Below, in pieces: positions 17,615 to 27,364 of a DNA stretch of 64,000 nucleotides (positions are counted from its first letter, which is position 1; every line of letters starts with the position of its first letter). The notes beneath the pieces are model-generated. The model was not told the DNA's origin and did not search any database. It worked only from the letters and a program-made list of their open reading frames with translations. A program made the translations under genes and the position numbers. Source of the stretch: Bradyrhizobium sp. CB1650 (GTDB taxonomy: Bacteria; Pseudomonadota; Alphaproteobacteria; Rhizobiales; Xanthobacteraceae); contig NZ_CP121695.1 in NCBI RefSeq assembly GCF_029761915.1, forward strand, positions 1,364,001-1,428,000. The letters run 5' to 3'.

Positions 17615-17925
17615 TTACAGAGACCAGTTTCCTTCATGCGCGTGCAGATCTTTTGCCTCGGCAGTCGTCCACTGCTCGCGCGGGTTTTCGCGGCTGATGC
17701 GCTTGCCGGTCTCCCGGTCTTTGATGAACCTTTGGCGGTTCCAGATGATGCGCCCGGCGTACAGCTCGCTCTGAAGGATGCCGTTCAAGCGCTTGCGGCT
17801 ACCGTCAATGGCCGAGGCGTTCCAGGCGCCGCCACGTGACCCGGGTGCGCCTTTCTTGTTCAAGGCAGCTGCGATGTCGCGGCGAGTTGCCGCATTCAAC
17901 GACTTCTTCATCTGCGGTGCTAGAC
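17615..17925 (-). pseudogene. internal/C-terminal fragment of a second serine recombinase
   Basis: The frame encodes the middle of a large serine recombinase: DIAAALNKKGAPGSRGGAWN, an SAI...SRKRLNGIL helix, SELYAGRIIWNRQRFIKD and SRENPREQW, the classic recombinase/zinc-ribbon region. The catalytic resolvase domain is absent and the fragment ends 30 residues after the conserved part. It is a different family member from the recombinase immediately upstream and abuts its 3' end, so it is a leftover from a separate insertion or the target of one. Confidence 0.8.
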
Positions 17926-19427
17926 TCACGAAGGCTTTTCCTTGCCGACGCATTCGATGAGGAAGCGTGACAGCGCTTCGAACGTGTCAAATCGCTTTAT
18001 CGTGCGGCCCTTATGGACTTCCTTTGAGAACCAGAACATGCGACGACTGAAGGTGAGCCACGCCGAGGGCATCAAGACATAGTCGAAGATCGCTTCGTTC
18101 TTCTCGTCCAACCGATCCGCGACAACCCATCCCTTCGGCCACCTCACGCGGTATTGCAGCGTCCAGCGCAAGGGCCGGTTTTCATATTTGCGGCATCTCG
18201 CGGCCCGAAAGACGACATTCACGGCATTATCGATTCGAAGACATCCAGTCGAGGCATTGAGAGTGGCACGGCGACCAAGTCTCTCCAAGGCCTCTCGAAG
18301 GCGAGCAGCATTGCTAAGCTGAAGGGCGGTCCATCGTTGGTGCGCGGCGTATTTGTCAAACCATTCTTGATTGCTGTTGTACCCAATGAGACGATAAATG
18401 TTCCGCAGCGCGCCGAAGTGCAAAAGATACGAGGACATAGACGGCAGGCCTGGACTTGAATTGATGATCGTCTTACTAAGCCTGCCTTTCTTCATCAGGA
18501 CCTTACGAAGCCGAAGCAACATTTCCTCTTCGGGAATGCTGACGCGCCCCTCACACATAATCTTTTGCGCGCGCCGAAATGCGTCGCGATGGACGATAGG
18601 TTCGATGGCATTTTCTATTCTGATCCAGAGCTCCCTCGGGTTGCGCGTGACCTTGGCGCCAAGTTTCCTGCTTTTGCGATTGTAGGTCAAAACCCCGATA
18701 TAGGCTTCGTTCCGGAGTAGGTCACCGACAGCCTTTCCAAGCCACGGTCTTCCCTGGCTATTCAAGATCCCTCGCTGGTTGAGCTCTCGGGCAATGGTGG
18801 CCTGCGATTGTGACGGAGATATCCGTGGAGAATCCAATTCACGATCTCGACTTGATCGGGTGTGCCGGGGATGAGCTTGACATGATCGGTAAGCAAAGAT
18901 TTGCGCTGGCCGACCGTTAAAATGCCCTTCGGCCTGCATTGATCGTCGACGAGACGTCGTTGGAACGCGTAAGCTGTAGGGCCGCCCATTTTAAAGCCGC
19001 GATGCGTCAGTCGGACTGAGCCTGCGAAAACCTTGGCGGAGAGTTCCCGACTGAACTCAGCCGGCATCACTCTCTTAATATTCTTCATGATGCTGGCGAG
19101 AAGGCTTCCGTCATTGTCGAATTGCTCCGCGCAATAAGCAACTTTGACGCCCGCCTTGCGGCAGATGAACTCGTAGTGCGCGCTCTCGTCAACGTCTTGA
19201 AAGCGTCCCCACCGGCTCACGTCGAAGACAAGCAGGTGAGCGAAGTCAGCGCGTCCCGATTGCACATCTTCAATCAGTTCGGTAAGGCCGTCCCGGCTTT
19301 CGAATTTGAGCCCGCTTTCTCCCTCGTCACGATAGGTTCGGACGATGGTTAGCTTATGAAGTTCGGCGTAGGTCGCAATGACCACTGCCTGATTCTCAAT
19401 CGAGTATTGCTGGTAGTCCGTCGACAT
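17926..19427 (-). pseudogene. large serine recombinase, frameshifted
   Basis: The resolvase-type catalytic domain (ST-x-YQQYSIENQ, RTYRDEGESG, FDVSRWGRF) is followed by a recombinase domain and a long C-terminal part with SQATIARELNQRGILNSQGR and EAYIGVLTYNRKSRKLG. The reading frame breaks once near 18808: codons through about residue 207 are in one frame and the remainder in the next, and the 1502-base span is one short of 501 codons, indicating a 1-base deletion. Homologous sequence, including the catalytic Tyr-Val-Arg, continues at least 15 codons upstream of the ATG at 19427 but without a start codon, so the 5' end is also damaged. Probably the former integrase of an element here. Confidence 0.85.
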
Positions 19428-19441
19428 GCGGACATACTGCG

Positions 19442-19711
19442 CCGCCCTTAGCGCTTTTTGCGATTGAGGCAGACGTTTCGCGTGTACACCGTGACCTCGA
19501 TCTCGCCGGCTTTGACCTGCACCCGCAGCGTGGTGTCGTGCTGGGCGAGGTGCATGCCCGCCCGTTCACCCGGCTGACGGCGCCGCTCGCGGTGCTGCGT
19601 CTTGCTTTCTCAGCCAGGGGGAGGTCGCCGCTGCCGACCGGAAAAAGTGCTATGGCGTTCTTGGCAAGCCTTGTCTGCTTAGATCCGACGAACTTTCCGC
19701 TTTTGCGCTGA
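19442..19711 (+). pseudogene. DUF3422 N-terminal fragment
   Basis: An open + frame without a start codon reads DLDLAGFDLHPQRGVVLGEV then HARPF, matching the conserved beginning of DUF3422 proteins (HPLR...L-x-x-E-V-H-A-R-P-F), then degenerates to a TGA at 19709-19711. It overlaps the damaged 5' end of the opposite-strand recombinase, so insertion or deletion at that junction probably destroyed both. Confidence 0.5.
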
Positions 19712-20044
19712 ATTTCATCGCAACGAGCGTACTTAATGCGGTCTATTGATTTAGCACCCGCCACAAACCCTCAGACCCTAAGTGAAAAAGACGACGTTGA
19801 TGGGCGCGGCATTCTGTAGCCACTCATGCGTTCGCTTACAGGCGTTGGAAATAGATTCAAATTTTCGTGGGGGGCGCGCAGAGGGATTTATCTTCGAACG
19901 CGCATGACTTTTCTGGCGTCGGGCCGGATTGGGATTGGTCACCTGCCAAGCGGTTGCGCTCTCAACGTATAGTTGCCATGTTTCCGCCGCGCGAGTGAAG
20001 CCTTGATATGAAACTAGCAAGGCGGAATCTCACGGCGAGGCAGA

Positions 20045-20732
20045 ATGAGGCAGTATAGAACAAGCGCTTCGCCCAAGAGCGCGTCTGAGAGCGAATCGTT
20101 TGCGGGACGTTTCAGCTATGAGGCAGTCGACCAACGCGTAGCTAATTTTCTTAGAGGGCAAGCCGATCGAATAAGACGTCAGTGCGTGACCTCGATAATT
20201 CAGATCGGAAGGGCGCTCCTTGAGGCCAAGCGACACCTATCGCACGGCGTGTTCCTCTCGTGGGTCGAGGACGAAGTGCGAATGCCTGTACGTACCGCTC
20301 AGACGTATATGCGGGTAGCCACTTGGGCGGAGGAGAAAAGCGCAACCGTTGCGCATTTGTCTCCAACCGTGCTGTACCTACTTTCCGCCCCGAGTACCCC
20401 TGCTGAGCTTACGACCGAGGTCCTAGCGAAAGCCGAAGCCGGGGAACTCGTCGCTCCCGCAACCCTTAGGCAAAAGCTCAGAGCGTTTCGTCACAAAAAA
20501 AGTCCTCCGGGAACTTCGAGGCGAGAAGATTCGCGACGCGTTGCATTGGGCGAGCGAGATGACTCTGGCCGAGCGGGCCGATCCCTTCACCAGGCGGCGT
20601 TTGCTGGCGCTGGTCGGCCGATACGACGCAAAGTTGGGTGCGCCCTCGCGGGCCTCTAAGCTCGCCGAGCGGCCACTGCCGGTGCGCACCACGCCGCCGG
20701 CGTCGATCTTCTCCGGGTCGGGCGAGGCATGA
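20045..20732 (+). pseudogene. DUF3102-like protein with frameshift at an A7 run
   Basis: GAGGCAGA precedes the ATG. Residues about 20-125 (VDQRVANFLRGQADRIRRQC, IGRALLEAKRHLSHGVFLSW, MPVRTAQTYMRVA) match DUF3102-type plasmid/ICE proteins. At 20495-20501 a run of seven A puts translation into a poor frame that ends at 20659; with six A the frame continues as LRELRGEKIRDALHWASEM, MTLAERADPFTRRRLLALVG and ends at 20732, the natural C-terminus. Either an A was inserted or transcriptional slippage yields some full-length product. Function of the family is unknown. Confidence 0.75.
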
Positions 20733-20759
20733 GGAAGGACGGCGTCGAGATACGGTACG

Positions 20760-21023
20760 ACGCCCGAGAAGCTGTCGGAGAGTTCCTCGACCATCGCCGC
20801 AGAAGTGGAAGAGCAGGGCGCCGCGACAGGAGATTTTCTGCAACGTCCAGCAGCAGAAAGTACGCAGCGCGTCTCCACCAACGTCACGAACGTACAGCGT
20901 GGCGCCACCAAGACCTGTTCGGCGTCCTCCCATGTTCTCTCGGCAGCGCAATCGCTTTCTAACGAAAGTCGTCGTCTCGAGGACGAAATCAGCCGATTCC
21001 TGAAAATAGTACGCGTTACGTGA
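20760..21023 (+). pseudogene. methyl-accepting chemotaxis receptor C-terminal fragment
   Basis: The frame reads SSSTIAAEVEEQGAATGDFL, then NVTNVQRGATKTCSASSHVL, then LSNESRRLEDEISRFLKIVR before the stop. This is the last helix of an MCP signalling domain as found in rhizobia. Everything upstream (ligand-binding domain, membrane segments, signalling tip) is missing, and there is no proper start. Confidence 0.75.
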
Positions 21024-21509
21024 GTGAACCGCTGACCGCCTGTTATGATCTAAGCGCGTGGAGAGAGCTGGAGCCGGCAACCGTAGGTCATTGATGATTC
21101 CGCATACCGTTTGGCAACAGAGCCTCGTCGAGGGGCGCGTCGACTGCTTATGTCTATGAGCGCGTACGGCAGGGCGCGGCATACGGCGGTTCTCTCTTGA
21201 AGTTGTCCACGGGGAATGCGGCCTGCTGCGTCTCAGAACGCCTGCCCCAGATTGCCACGTCGAATGCCTCGCGATGAACTGATCGGAGAGCTGGATGTAA
21301 ATAGGGGCGAAAGCATGTCCCCTCCAACATCCCGCTAATCAAAGCTTTTCAGTGCCGATCGGGCTCGGGACCCCACGCCGACTCAGAGGCTCCCCGGACG
21401 GCCTCGAAGCCTGGCAGACATCGCCAACCTCATCGCCGTCGGCGTGGACTTGGTGTGGAATCCCGATGCTCCGAACATGAGGATTTCGCCACCTACGTCA
21501 AGGAGCGCA
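21024..21509. other. no recognisable gene
   Basis: Roughly 0.5 kb of sequence between two decayed genes. Frames on both strands lack motifs and have poor codon character; I see nothing I can annotate. Confidence 0.5.
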
Positions 21510-21722
21510 TCAGTGCTGAGAAGCGTCAGCAGCCTTCGCTCTAGCATCGATCCGGTAGAATCTCTTGGACGCCGGTTCCGATGTATCCGGGTCCAGGAGG
21601 TTTCGGAGCGCTTGCTGGGTACCCGGGAGCGCTGCTCGATCCTTCAGGTAGACGATCCTCAGCAGCACCTCGGTAATCTCAAGAAGTTCGGCCAGGATCC
21701 GATCTTTTACGAGATTCGCCAT
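21510..21722 (-). CDS. hypothetical small protein
   Basis: A 70-aa frame from the ATG at 21722, reading MANLVKDRILAELLEITEVL and a following charged tail. The first 35 residues look like an amphipathic helical protein; no family is recognised. It is divergent from the Lrp remnant. Weak support only. Confidence 0.35.
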   Translation of the reverse strand: MANLVKDRILAELLEITEVLLRIVYLKDRAALPGTQQALRNLLDPDTSEPASKRFYRIDARAKAADASQH

Positions 21723-21821
21723 TGTTGAAATCATCCCATGCATTTTGGGATGGTGTTTTGGACGCTTTCCTGCGCCGTTCAGCCATTTCGCGGTGAAAAT
21801 TCGCCAGAGCTGGAACCGAGA

Positions 21822-22290
21822 TGCCATACGATCGAATCGACGCCCGCATCCTTGAGATCGTGCAAAAGAATAACCGACTAACTTCCGAGATGATCGGCGA
21901 AATGGCCGGACCACCGCGTGCCAGCGACGACTGAAGAGACTTCGCTCGGAAGGCATCATCGAGGCCGACGTCTCAATCGTTTCGCCGAAGGCGGTGGGAC
22001 GGCCAATTCAAATGCTTGTGCTGGTGACTATGGAGCGGGAGCGTTCAGATATCATCGACAGATTCAAGAAGACCATCAAATCGTCAGCCGAGGTCGTCAA
22101 CGGATTCTACGTTACGGGAGACGCGGACTTCGTCCTATACGTTACCGCCACCAGCATGGAAGAATATGAGGAGTTTACGCGGCGGTTCGTCTATGTGAAC
22201 CCGGACATCAAGGGCTTCAAGACGATGGTCATATTGGATCGCGTAAAAGCGGGCTTTGCTATTCCAGTGGAGACTCCGTGCGATGAGTGA
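21822..22290 (+). pseudogene. Lrp/AsnC-family regulator, frameshifted in the HTH
   Basis: The ATG at 21822 starts MPYDRIDARILEIVQKNNRL, the first helices of an Lrp-type HTH, but this frame stops at 21934. From about 21916 the next frame continues CQRRLKRLRSEGIIEADVSI, VSPKAVGRP, then the AsnC/RAM effector domain with VVNGFYVTGDADFVLYVTA and a final DRVKAGFAIPVE. A small deletion in the turn and recognition helix separates the two. The downstream part alone could begin at a GTG (21994) but would lack DNA binding. Confidence 0.8.
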
Positions 22291-23471
22291 CCGCGCGCTG
22301 ATGAGATTTCCACACCGCGGATCGATGCGTTTGCGCTTTTTTTCCTCGTTTGACCCGCTTAGAACGCGAAAAGGCGGCCCGCATGCTCCTCTAGTGTCGA
22401 GCTAATTCCAAGCTGGTCTTGATCCCTCCGGAATTGTTATGGGGATCCACGTCGAGGGACGCATGCGCATGATCCGCTCTCCGCTCGCAAACGAGGAGGA
22501 TTAAAAAAGCATGTTGGCCGCCGTGCTTTCATATCCTCCAGAAATCGTTGCAGAGGACGTCAAGGAAGCTCCTGAGATACTATTCTGGGCGGCGCAACGT
22601 CGCGATCGCCATCAGCAAGCCGCGAGCGACTGCCAGCTACTATCTCTATTGCTGGAGGAGGGGCAGAGGCTCCACCTCACGGTGACGACGGCGCGGTCAT
22701 GATTATCTATGACGTCTTTTGTGCGAGACGCTCCACCGAGACATCGGACGAGAAACGAGAATGTTCGTTCGTCACCTACTGTATTTGTCGGAGCCTGGCT
22801 TGCGGGACTAAGGTATTTATTGCTGGATCCCGGCCCCTCGCGTCGTATGGTGAAGTCATCTCTTGCTATTCGGAAGGCGACACCGGCCTTACATCCGTCA
22901 CGGACGACAGCAACAGCCGCCCTGAAACTTCGGAGATGACAGATGAACAACGCGAATTTGATGCGCTGAAGCAACGAGATTGCGCATCTCAAGCAGCTGG
23001 TTGTCTAGCCTTCAGCAAATGTTCTTTCGCAGCGTCGTAAAGAGCGACGCGGGGATAATCGGAATGCCCGTGAGTCTCTGAGCGATACTGAAGCAGCACT
23101 CTGTTTTCCGACAGAGTGGCTTCTTGTCTTGGCGGACACGGGAAGCGGATCCGACTTGTGCTCCTTGGGGCGGGGTTCTTAATTTGTTGGTTGGAAGCGG
23201 GATAGGCCAGGAGACACAATGATGACGGACTGCTGGACTGATCAAGGGCGCCTTGTTGTAACCGGTAGCAGCGATTGCCTCTGAGATGCTGTGGCGCGCT
23301 GATGCTCAACTCTGACGGCAAATTCTGGCCACAACTTGCGGCTTCTCTCTCCGTTCTGATTGTTGCGTTGTCTGTGCTGTACAGCATTGGTCAGCTTCTG
23401 ACAGCGGACAATCGTGAACTATCTCTTAACCTCGGATTGTTTTTTGGATGGATCGCACGCGGCCTAAGCTA
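22291..23471. other. about 1.2 kb without a supported gene
   Basis: A 63-aa frame at 22511-22702 (+) has a strong GAGGAGGATT ahead of its ATG and is the best candidate, but its product shows no family feature. Other frames look non-coding. The segment may contain eroded genes. Confidence 0.4.
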
Positions 23472-24089
23472 ATGAGTGACGGGAGCGGTCAAACGCCAAT
23501 GCCGCCATTCGACAAAATCGCGCTCTTTATCGACGGCGCCAACCTCAACGCAACCTGCAAGGCGCTTGGCTTCGACATCGACTACAAGCGCCTGCTCGGG
23601 GAGTTTCAGAGCCGCGGCACGTTGCTGCGGGCGTTCTATTACACGACGGTTATCGAGGATCAGGAATGTTCGTCGATCAGGCCACTCGTCGATTGGCTCG
23701 ACTATAACGGTTACACAGTTGTCACCAAACCAACCAAGGAATTCATCGACGCCAGCGGCCGCCGCAAGGTCAAGGGCAACATGGACATCGAGCTTGCGGT
23801 CAATGCCATGGAGCTTGCCGAGCATGTCGATCAGATGGTCCTGTTCTCGGGCGACGGCGATTTCCGCTCCCTGGTCCAGGCTGTGCAACGGCGCGGCGTA
23901 CGGGTGACTGTCGTGTCCACAATTGCCAGCCAGTCGCCAATGATCGCCGACGAGCTTCGGCGGCGGTCGGACGAATTTATCGACCTGGCACAGTTGAAGC
24001 TGAAGCTGGGTCGCGGTCCGTCCGAACGGTTAGGCCAGCGTCAAGAGGAGCGCCGAGGCTCGAAAATCGGAACGGCAGTCTCTGAGTGA
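23472..24089 (+). CDS. NYN-domain (LabA-like) protein
   Basis: A 205-aa LabA/DUF88-type protein with a PIN-like NYN nuclease fold. FIDGANLNATCK near the start and later GNMDIELAVNAMELA and VLFSGDGDFRSLV supply the conserved acidic residues of the metal site. I took the ATG at 23472; a frame-open extension of 8 codons exists. The protein is intact, unlike most neighbours, and similar genes are single-copy conserved in bradyrhizobia, so this could be a chromosomal backbone gene. Its likely role is RNA processing or regulation. Confidence 0.88.
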   Translation: MSDGSGQTPMPPFDKIALFIDGANLNATCKALGFDIDYKRLLGEFQSRGTLLRAFYYTTVIEDQECSSIRPLVDWLDYNGYTVVTKPTKEFIDASGRRKVKGNMDIELAVNAMELAEHVDQMVLFSGDGDFRSLVQAVQRRGVRVTVVSTIASQSPMIADELRRRSDEFIDLAQLKLKLGRGPSERLGQRQEERRGSKIGTAVSE

Positions 24090-24116
24090 CCTGCCGACTA
24101 ACAAGCAGGGCGGAGA

Positions 24117-24584
24117 TATCTACGCCGCGACGGTGACGACCCTGGACCCGGCGGTCGCTGGGATCGCGACGATGAAGCATGCGCTTCGTGCCCGCAACCG
24201 AACCACTTGCCTTCTGGCTTGCCGACATCGTGCTCGCCCATCGCCTGAAATGGCCGATCGCCGTGGCCGCTGAGCGCCGGTCAGGCGCGTCGCGGCGATT
24301 TGCACGCTGCAGGCAAACCAGGCCGCGTTGACGAGGGCTGGCTTGCGGCCTGTGCGATGGCCTATGCACGCGCCGCCGCAGCAGCGGACTTCTACGCCGA
24401 TCTCGCACGGCAGGCCAATCGGCTGCTGGCGGCACCGAAGCTACGCGGCAAGGACGCCGACATGATGATGGCAATCTTTCCTGATGACGCACAGCCTGCA
24501 GCGCCGGCGAAACGGCAACCGACCGCAGCATGCGCCGACACGGCAGCGATACGTTCGCTGACCGACCAGCTGGCCGGAAAATAG
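24117..24584 (+). pseudogene. DUF1403 family remnant with frameshifts
   Basis: Three frames must be joined: a segment containing PLAFWLADIVLAHRLKWPIA, then a shift to GDLHAAGKPGRVDEGWLAAC followed by AMAYARAAAAADFYADLARQ and APKLRGKDADMMMAIFPDD, ending at 24584. These match the DUF1403 pattern of plasmid- and ICE-linked genes in Rhizobiales. At least one frameshift near 24280 and the absence of the N-terminal half show it is dead. The family's function is not known. Confidence 0.65.
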
Positions 24585-24936
24585 CCTATCTGATCATCTC
24601 CCATGGACACCAGCGAGGGTTGTACTGACGACGACACCCTCAGTATATTGGAGCTTCCGTTGAAATACGGGAATGAGGCTGCTTCGCCAGTAAGCATACC
24701 CATATAATTCACTGAGGACTAAGCTCGCGCTAGTTGTGGTCCGGCCAATATTTTGCCAAATGTAGAAGGCGGGTGTCGGCAGGCACCCTGGCGCGATCGA
24801 CTTTAGGTAGTCGGGACTAGGATGCAGCCGCTACGTGAACGCGCTTTGATTACCACCCGAGCCTTAACGCGCTACATCATGGACAAATCCCTGACTAAAC
24901 CGGCCAGGGATCTCTTATTGAGGGACGGTCACCAGA
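24585..24936. other. intergenic, probable promoter region of Xre gene
   Basis: About 350 bases between the DUF1403 remnant and the Xre regulator. No gene is visible. The region before 24937 presumably holds the promoter of the Xre gene; I cannot fix -35/-10 boxes with confidence. Confidence 0.4.
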
Positions 24937-25332
24937 ATGAACAGACCTGCAGCAAAAAAGATGAGGCAACGCAGTGCCGGCAAGCCGGACATTGAATTGG
25001 GCAAGCGGATTCGTTTGCGGCGTGTTGAGCAGAAGATCTCCCAGGCAGAGCTCGGCGACAAGCTTGGCGTCAGCTTCCAGCAGGTTCAGAAATACGAAAA
25101 GGGCGTCAACCGGGTCGGCGCCGCCCGCCTACAGCAGATCGCAAACGCGCTCGATGTGCCGGTCACCTTCTTCTACGACGGTGACAACAAGGCCCGCGAG
25201 GTCGACAGCCTCCTGTTCCTCGACAGCGCCTTCAGCCTGCGGTTGCTTCGCGCCTACAGGAAGATCAAGGACCAGACCGTGCAACGTCAGCTGGTGTCCT
25301 TGATGGAATCGATCGCCGCCAACGAGGACTGA
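24937..25332 (+). CDS. Xre-family regulator (SinR-like HTH)
   Basis: A 131-aa DNA-binding protein. The HTH spans about residues 20-78: LGKRIRLRRVEQKISQAELG, then GVSFQQVQKYEKGVNRVGAA and LQQIANALDVPVTFFYD. A C-terminal helical part (FSLRLLRAYRKI, VQRQLVSLMESI) matches the common alphaproteobacterial variety of this family, often linked to stress or cell-cycle control. A strong terminator follows about 100 bases downstream. The gene is intact and may be backbone rather than element DNA. Confidence 0.92.
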   Translation: MNRPAAKKMRQRSAGKPDIELGKRIRLRRVEQKISQAELGDKLGVSFQQVQKYEKGVNRVGAARLQQIANALDVPVTFFYDGDNKAREVDSLLFLDSAFSLRLLRAYRKIKDQTVQRQLVSLMESIAANED

Positions 25333-25434
25333 GCGGCGGCGGCCCCGGTCCCGTGAACGCATCGACCAGCCCGCGCGGATCGGCCGGCGGCAGGGACACA
25401 TGATCTGCCGGTTGGAGCGGAATGCCATCGAAGG

Positions 25435-25464
25435 GCTGCCATCGTGGGATGGCAGCTTTTTTTT
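25435..25464 (+). terminator. Rho-independent terminator
   Basis: GCTGCCAT and ATGGCAGC form an 8-bp perfect stem around a 6-base loop, followed immediately by eight T. It lies 102 bases behind the Xre gene on the same strand and is the clearest intrinsic terminator in the window. Confidence 0.9.
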
Positions 25465-25504
25465 GTCAGGGCAAGAATCGTCAGTCGCAACGGCGCTCGA
25501 ACGA

Positions 25505-26789
25505 TCAACCGAGCCAGTCGATCACGAGGCGAACTTGCTTGAACAGTCCACGCGTCTCCTTTGCGCCGCGTACCCGTTCCACGCCGATGGCCATAGCGGC
25601 GGTGCGGCTGAACACCTTATCCCGCGTACTTCGCGACAATACGCGCTCAAACGCACGGTCCAGAATCTGATACTCCCGCTGCATCACCTTCCTCCTCCCA
25701 GAACAATCGCTGAAGGTCCTGAACCCATTCGAAGTAACTAACCACCACACCTCCAGAGTTGCACAGGATGTCCGGGATTAGGAAGATTTCCTCCTGACGC
25801 ATTTCGAGGACGCGATCGGCTTCTGGCGTGGTCGGACCATTGGCTCCTTCTGCAAGTATGCGACAGCGCAGCTCACCGGCGATTTTGCCGTTGATGACGC
25901 GCTCTACCGCCGCTGGAACAAGTATGTCGCAAGGCAACGTCAGCATCTCCATTGAATCAAAGGCGAGTTCGTTGGAATAGCCCTCCAAGCTACCTCGCGA
26001 GGCTGCATGCCGGACCAACTGGGGGATATCGAGGCCCCCGGGCGATGGAGCGCGCCGGTGTGATCACTCACCGCGATCACTTTGACTCCCATAGTGTGCA
26101 GCTCGAGTGCCGTGATTGAACCGACATTTCCGAAGCCCTGTACGCTGGCGGTGGCGCCATCGAGCTGGATCTCGCGCTCATGCGCAGCACGACGAACCAA
26201 ATGAGCGACACCTCTCCCCGTGGCCTCGCGACGTCCCAGTGTGCCGCCCGCGGTGACGGGCTTGCCTGTCACGATTTCTGTCACTGTTTGTCCCTGATAC
26301 ATTGAGTAGTGTCCATGAACCAAGCCATGATCTGCTCATTGGTGCCTTGTCAGGCGCCATCACATCTGTATGTGGGCCAACAAATGGAATCATCTCCTGC
26401 ATGTATCGGCGCGAAAGCGCTTCAAGTTCGCGTTTGGACAGGCTTGACGGATCGACGTTGATACCTCCCTTCGCGCCGCCATACGGCAATCCAACTAGTG
26501 CACACTTCCAGCTCATCCAGATTGCTAGTGCCGCAACTTCGCCGAGATCAACGCTGGGGGCGAACCGCGTGCCACCTTTCGTGGGGCCAAGCGTCAGGTG
26601 ATGTTGCACACGACAGCCCTCGAAGACGGCCGTTGTGCCATCATCCCGATGAATCGGACATGAGACCGTGATAGCGCGCTTCGGCATCAATAACCGAGCT
26701 CTCGCGTTTTCCGGTATGCATAGATAGTCTGCGATTACTTCGAATTGCTTCGCGGCCATGTCAAAGACCGGCCCACCGTATACGGTCAC
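25505..26789 (-). pseudogene. glutamate dehydrogenase, multiply frameshifted
   Basis: Joined across at least three frameshifts, the minus strand encodes a Glu/Leu/Phe/Val dehydrogenase of about 425 residues. Pieces in order are: N-terminal part with RVQHHLTLGPTKGGTRFAPS and GLPYGGAKGGI (substrate Lys region) at 26789-26340; Rossmann part with VQGFGNVGSITALELH at 26320-26040; PCDILVPAAVERVI, LAEGANGPTTPEAD and NSGGVVVSYFEWVQ at 26018-25700; and a C-terminal helical tail ending at 25505. All catalytic blocks are recognisable, so decay is recent, but no single frame spans more than half the enzyme. Confidence 0.9.
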
Positions 26790-27364
26790 GTTCGCTCCTT
26801 AGTCTGAAGTTACATGTTGGGGTGAAGAGGCGGCGTCTGTATTGCAGTTTCCGAACACTTTCATTCCCCGGTGCGATAGACCCGCGCTCTAAGGCGGCAG
26901 CAGTCGTCGGTCACGGCGCCAAGTTGGCCCGATCTCTTGCATCGCCTTGCCCTCTCAATGGAGTTCCTTCGTTGCCCGCCGGGGCGGACGAGATTGGCAT
27001 AAAGCCTAGCCCGCCACAGACTGACACCAAACCAATCAATAGGCGACAACAATGTCGCGCAATCACTCCACGCTTGTCTGAGTCTTGTATTGATAAGGTC
27101 GTGATTTGGAGTCGCTCCGCTATCGACACGAAAGCATGCCGTGAATGTCGCTCCGCCTGCCGATTGCAAGTTATCGCCCTTTCGATCTGGCGCACACTTC
27201 GTACGGGACGAACCAATCTGCGCGCTCAAAATCTATCGACACCGGCCAAAGGACGAGCTTCGTCTGCATTGGACGGCAATCTCGTAGTCCCAAATCATGC
27301 TAAAATATCGCCGGTTCTTGCAATTGACGAGAGAATTTGCAAACAGAGCTTGTTGGGAGAGACC
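26790..27364. other. no recognisable gene
   Basis: About 570 bases upstream of the dead dehydrogenase gene. A + frame stays open across it and continues into the next small gene, but its residues are Arg/Ser/Cys-rich with no motif, typical of chance openness. Promoter remnants of the dehydrogenase are likely here. Confidence 0.45.

Noticed and set aside
20495..20501. Programmed -1 frameshift as in IS elements
   Set aside because: The frame needed downstream is +1 (or -2), and the A run is not in the phase of a standard -1 slippery heptamer.
22511..22702. 63-aa + frame with a strong Shine-Dalgarno
   Set aside because: Good ribosome-binding site, but residues show no family or structural pattern; left as a note in the gap entry.
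26822..27364. N-terminal extension of the zinc-ribbon frame to 287 aa
   Set aside because: The extension is Arg/Ser/Cys-rich without motifs, and a good ribosome-binding site supports the start at 27365.
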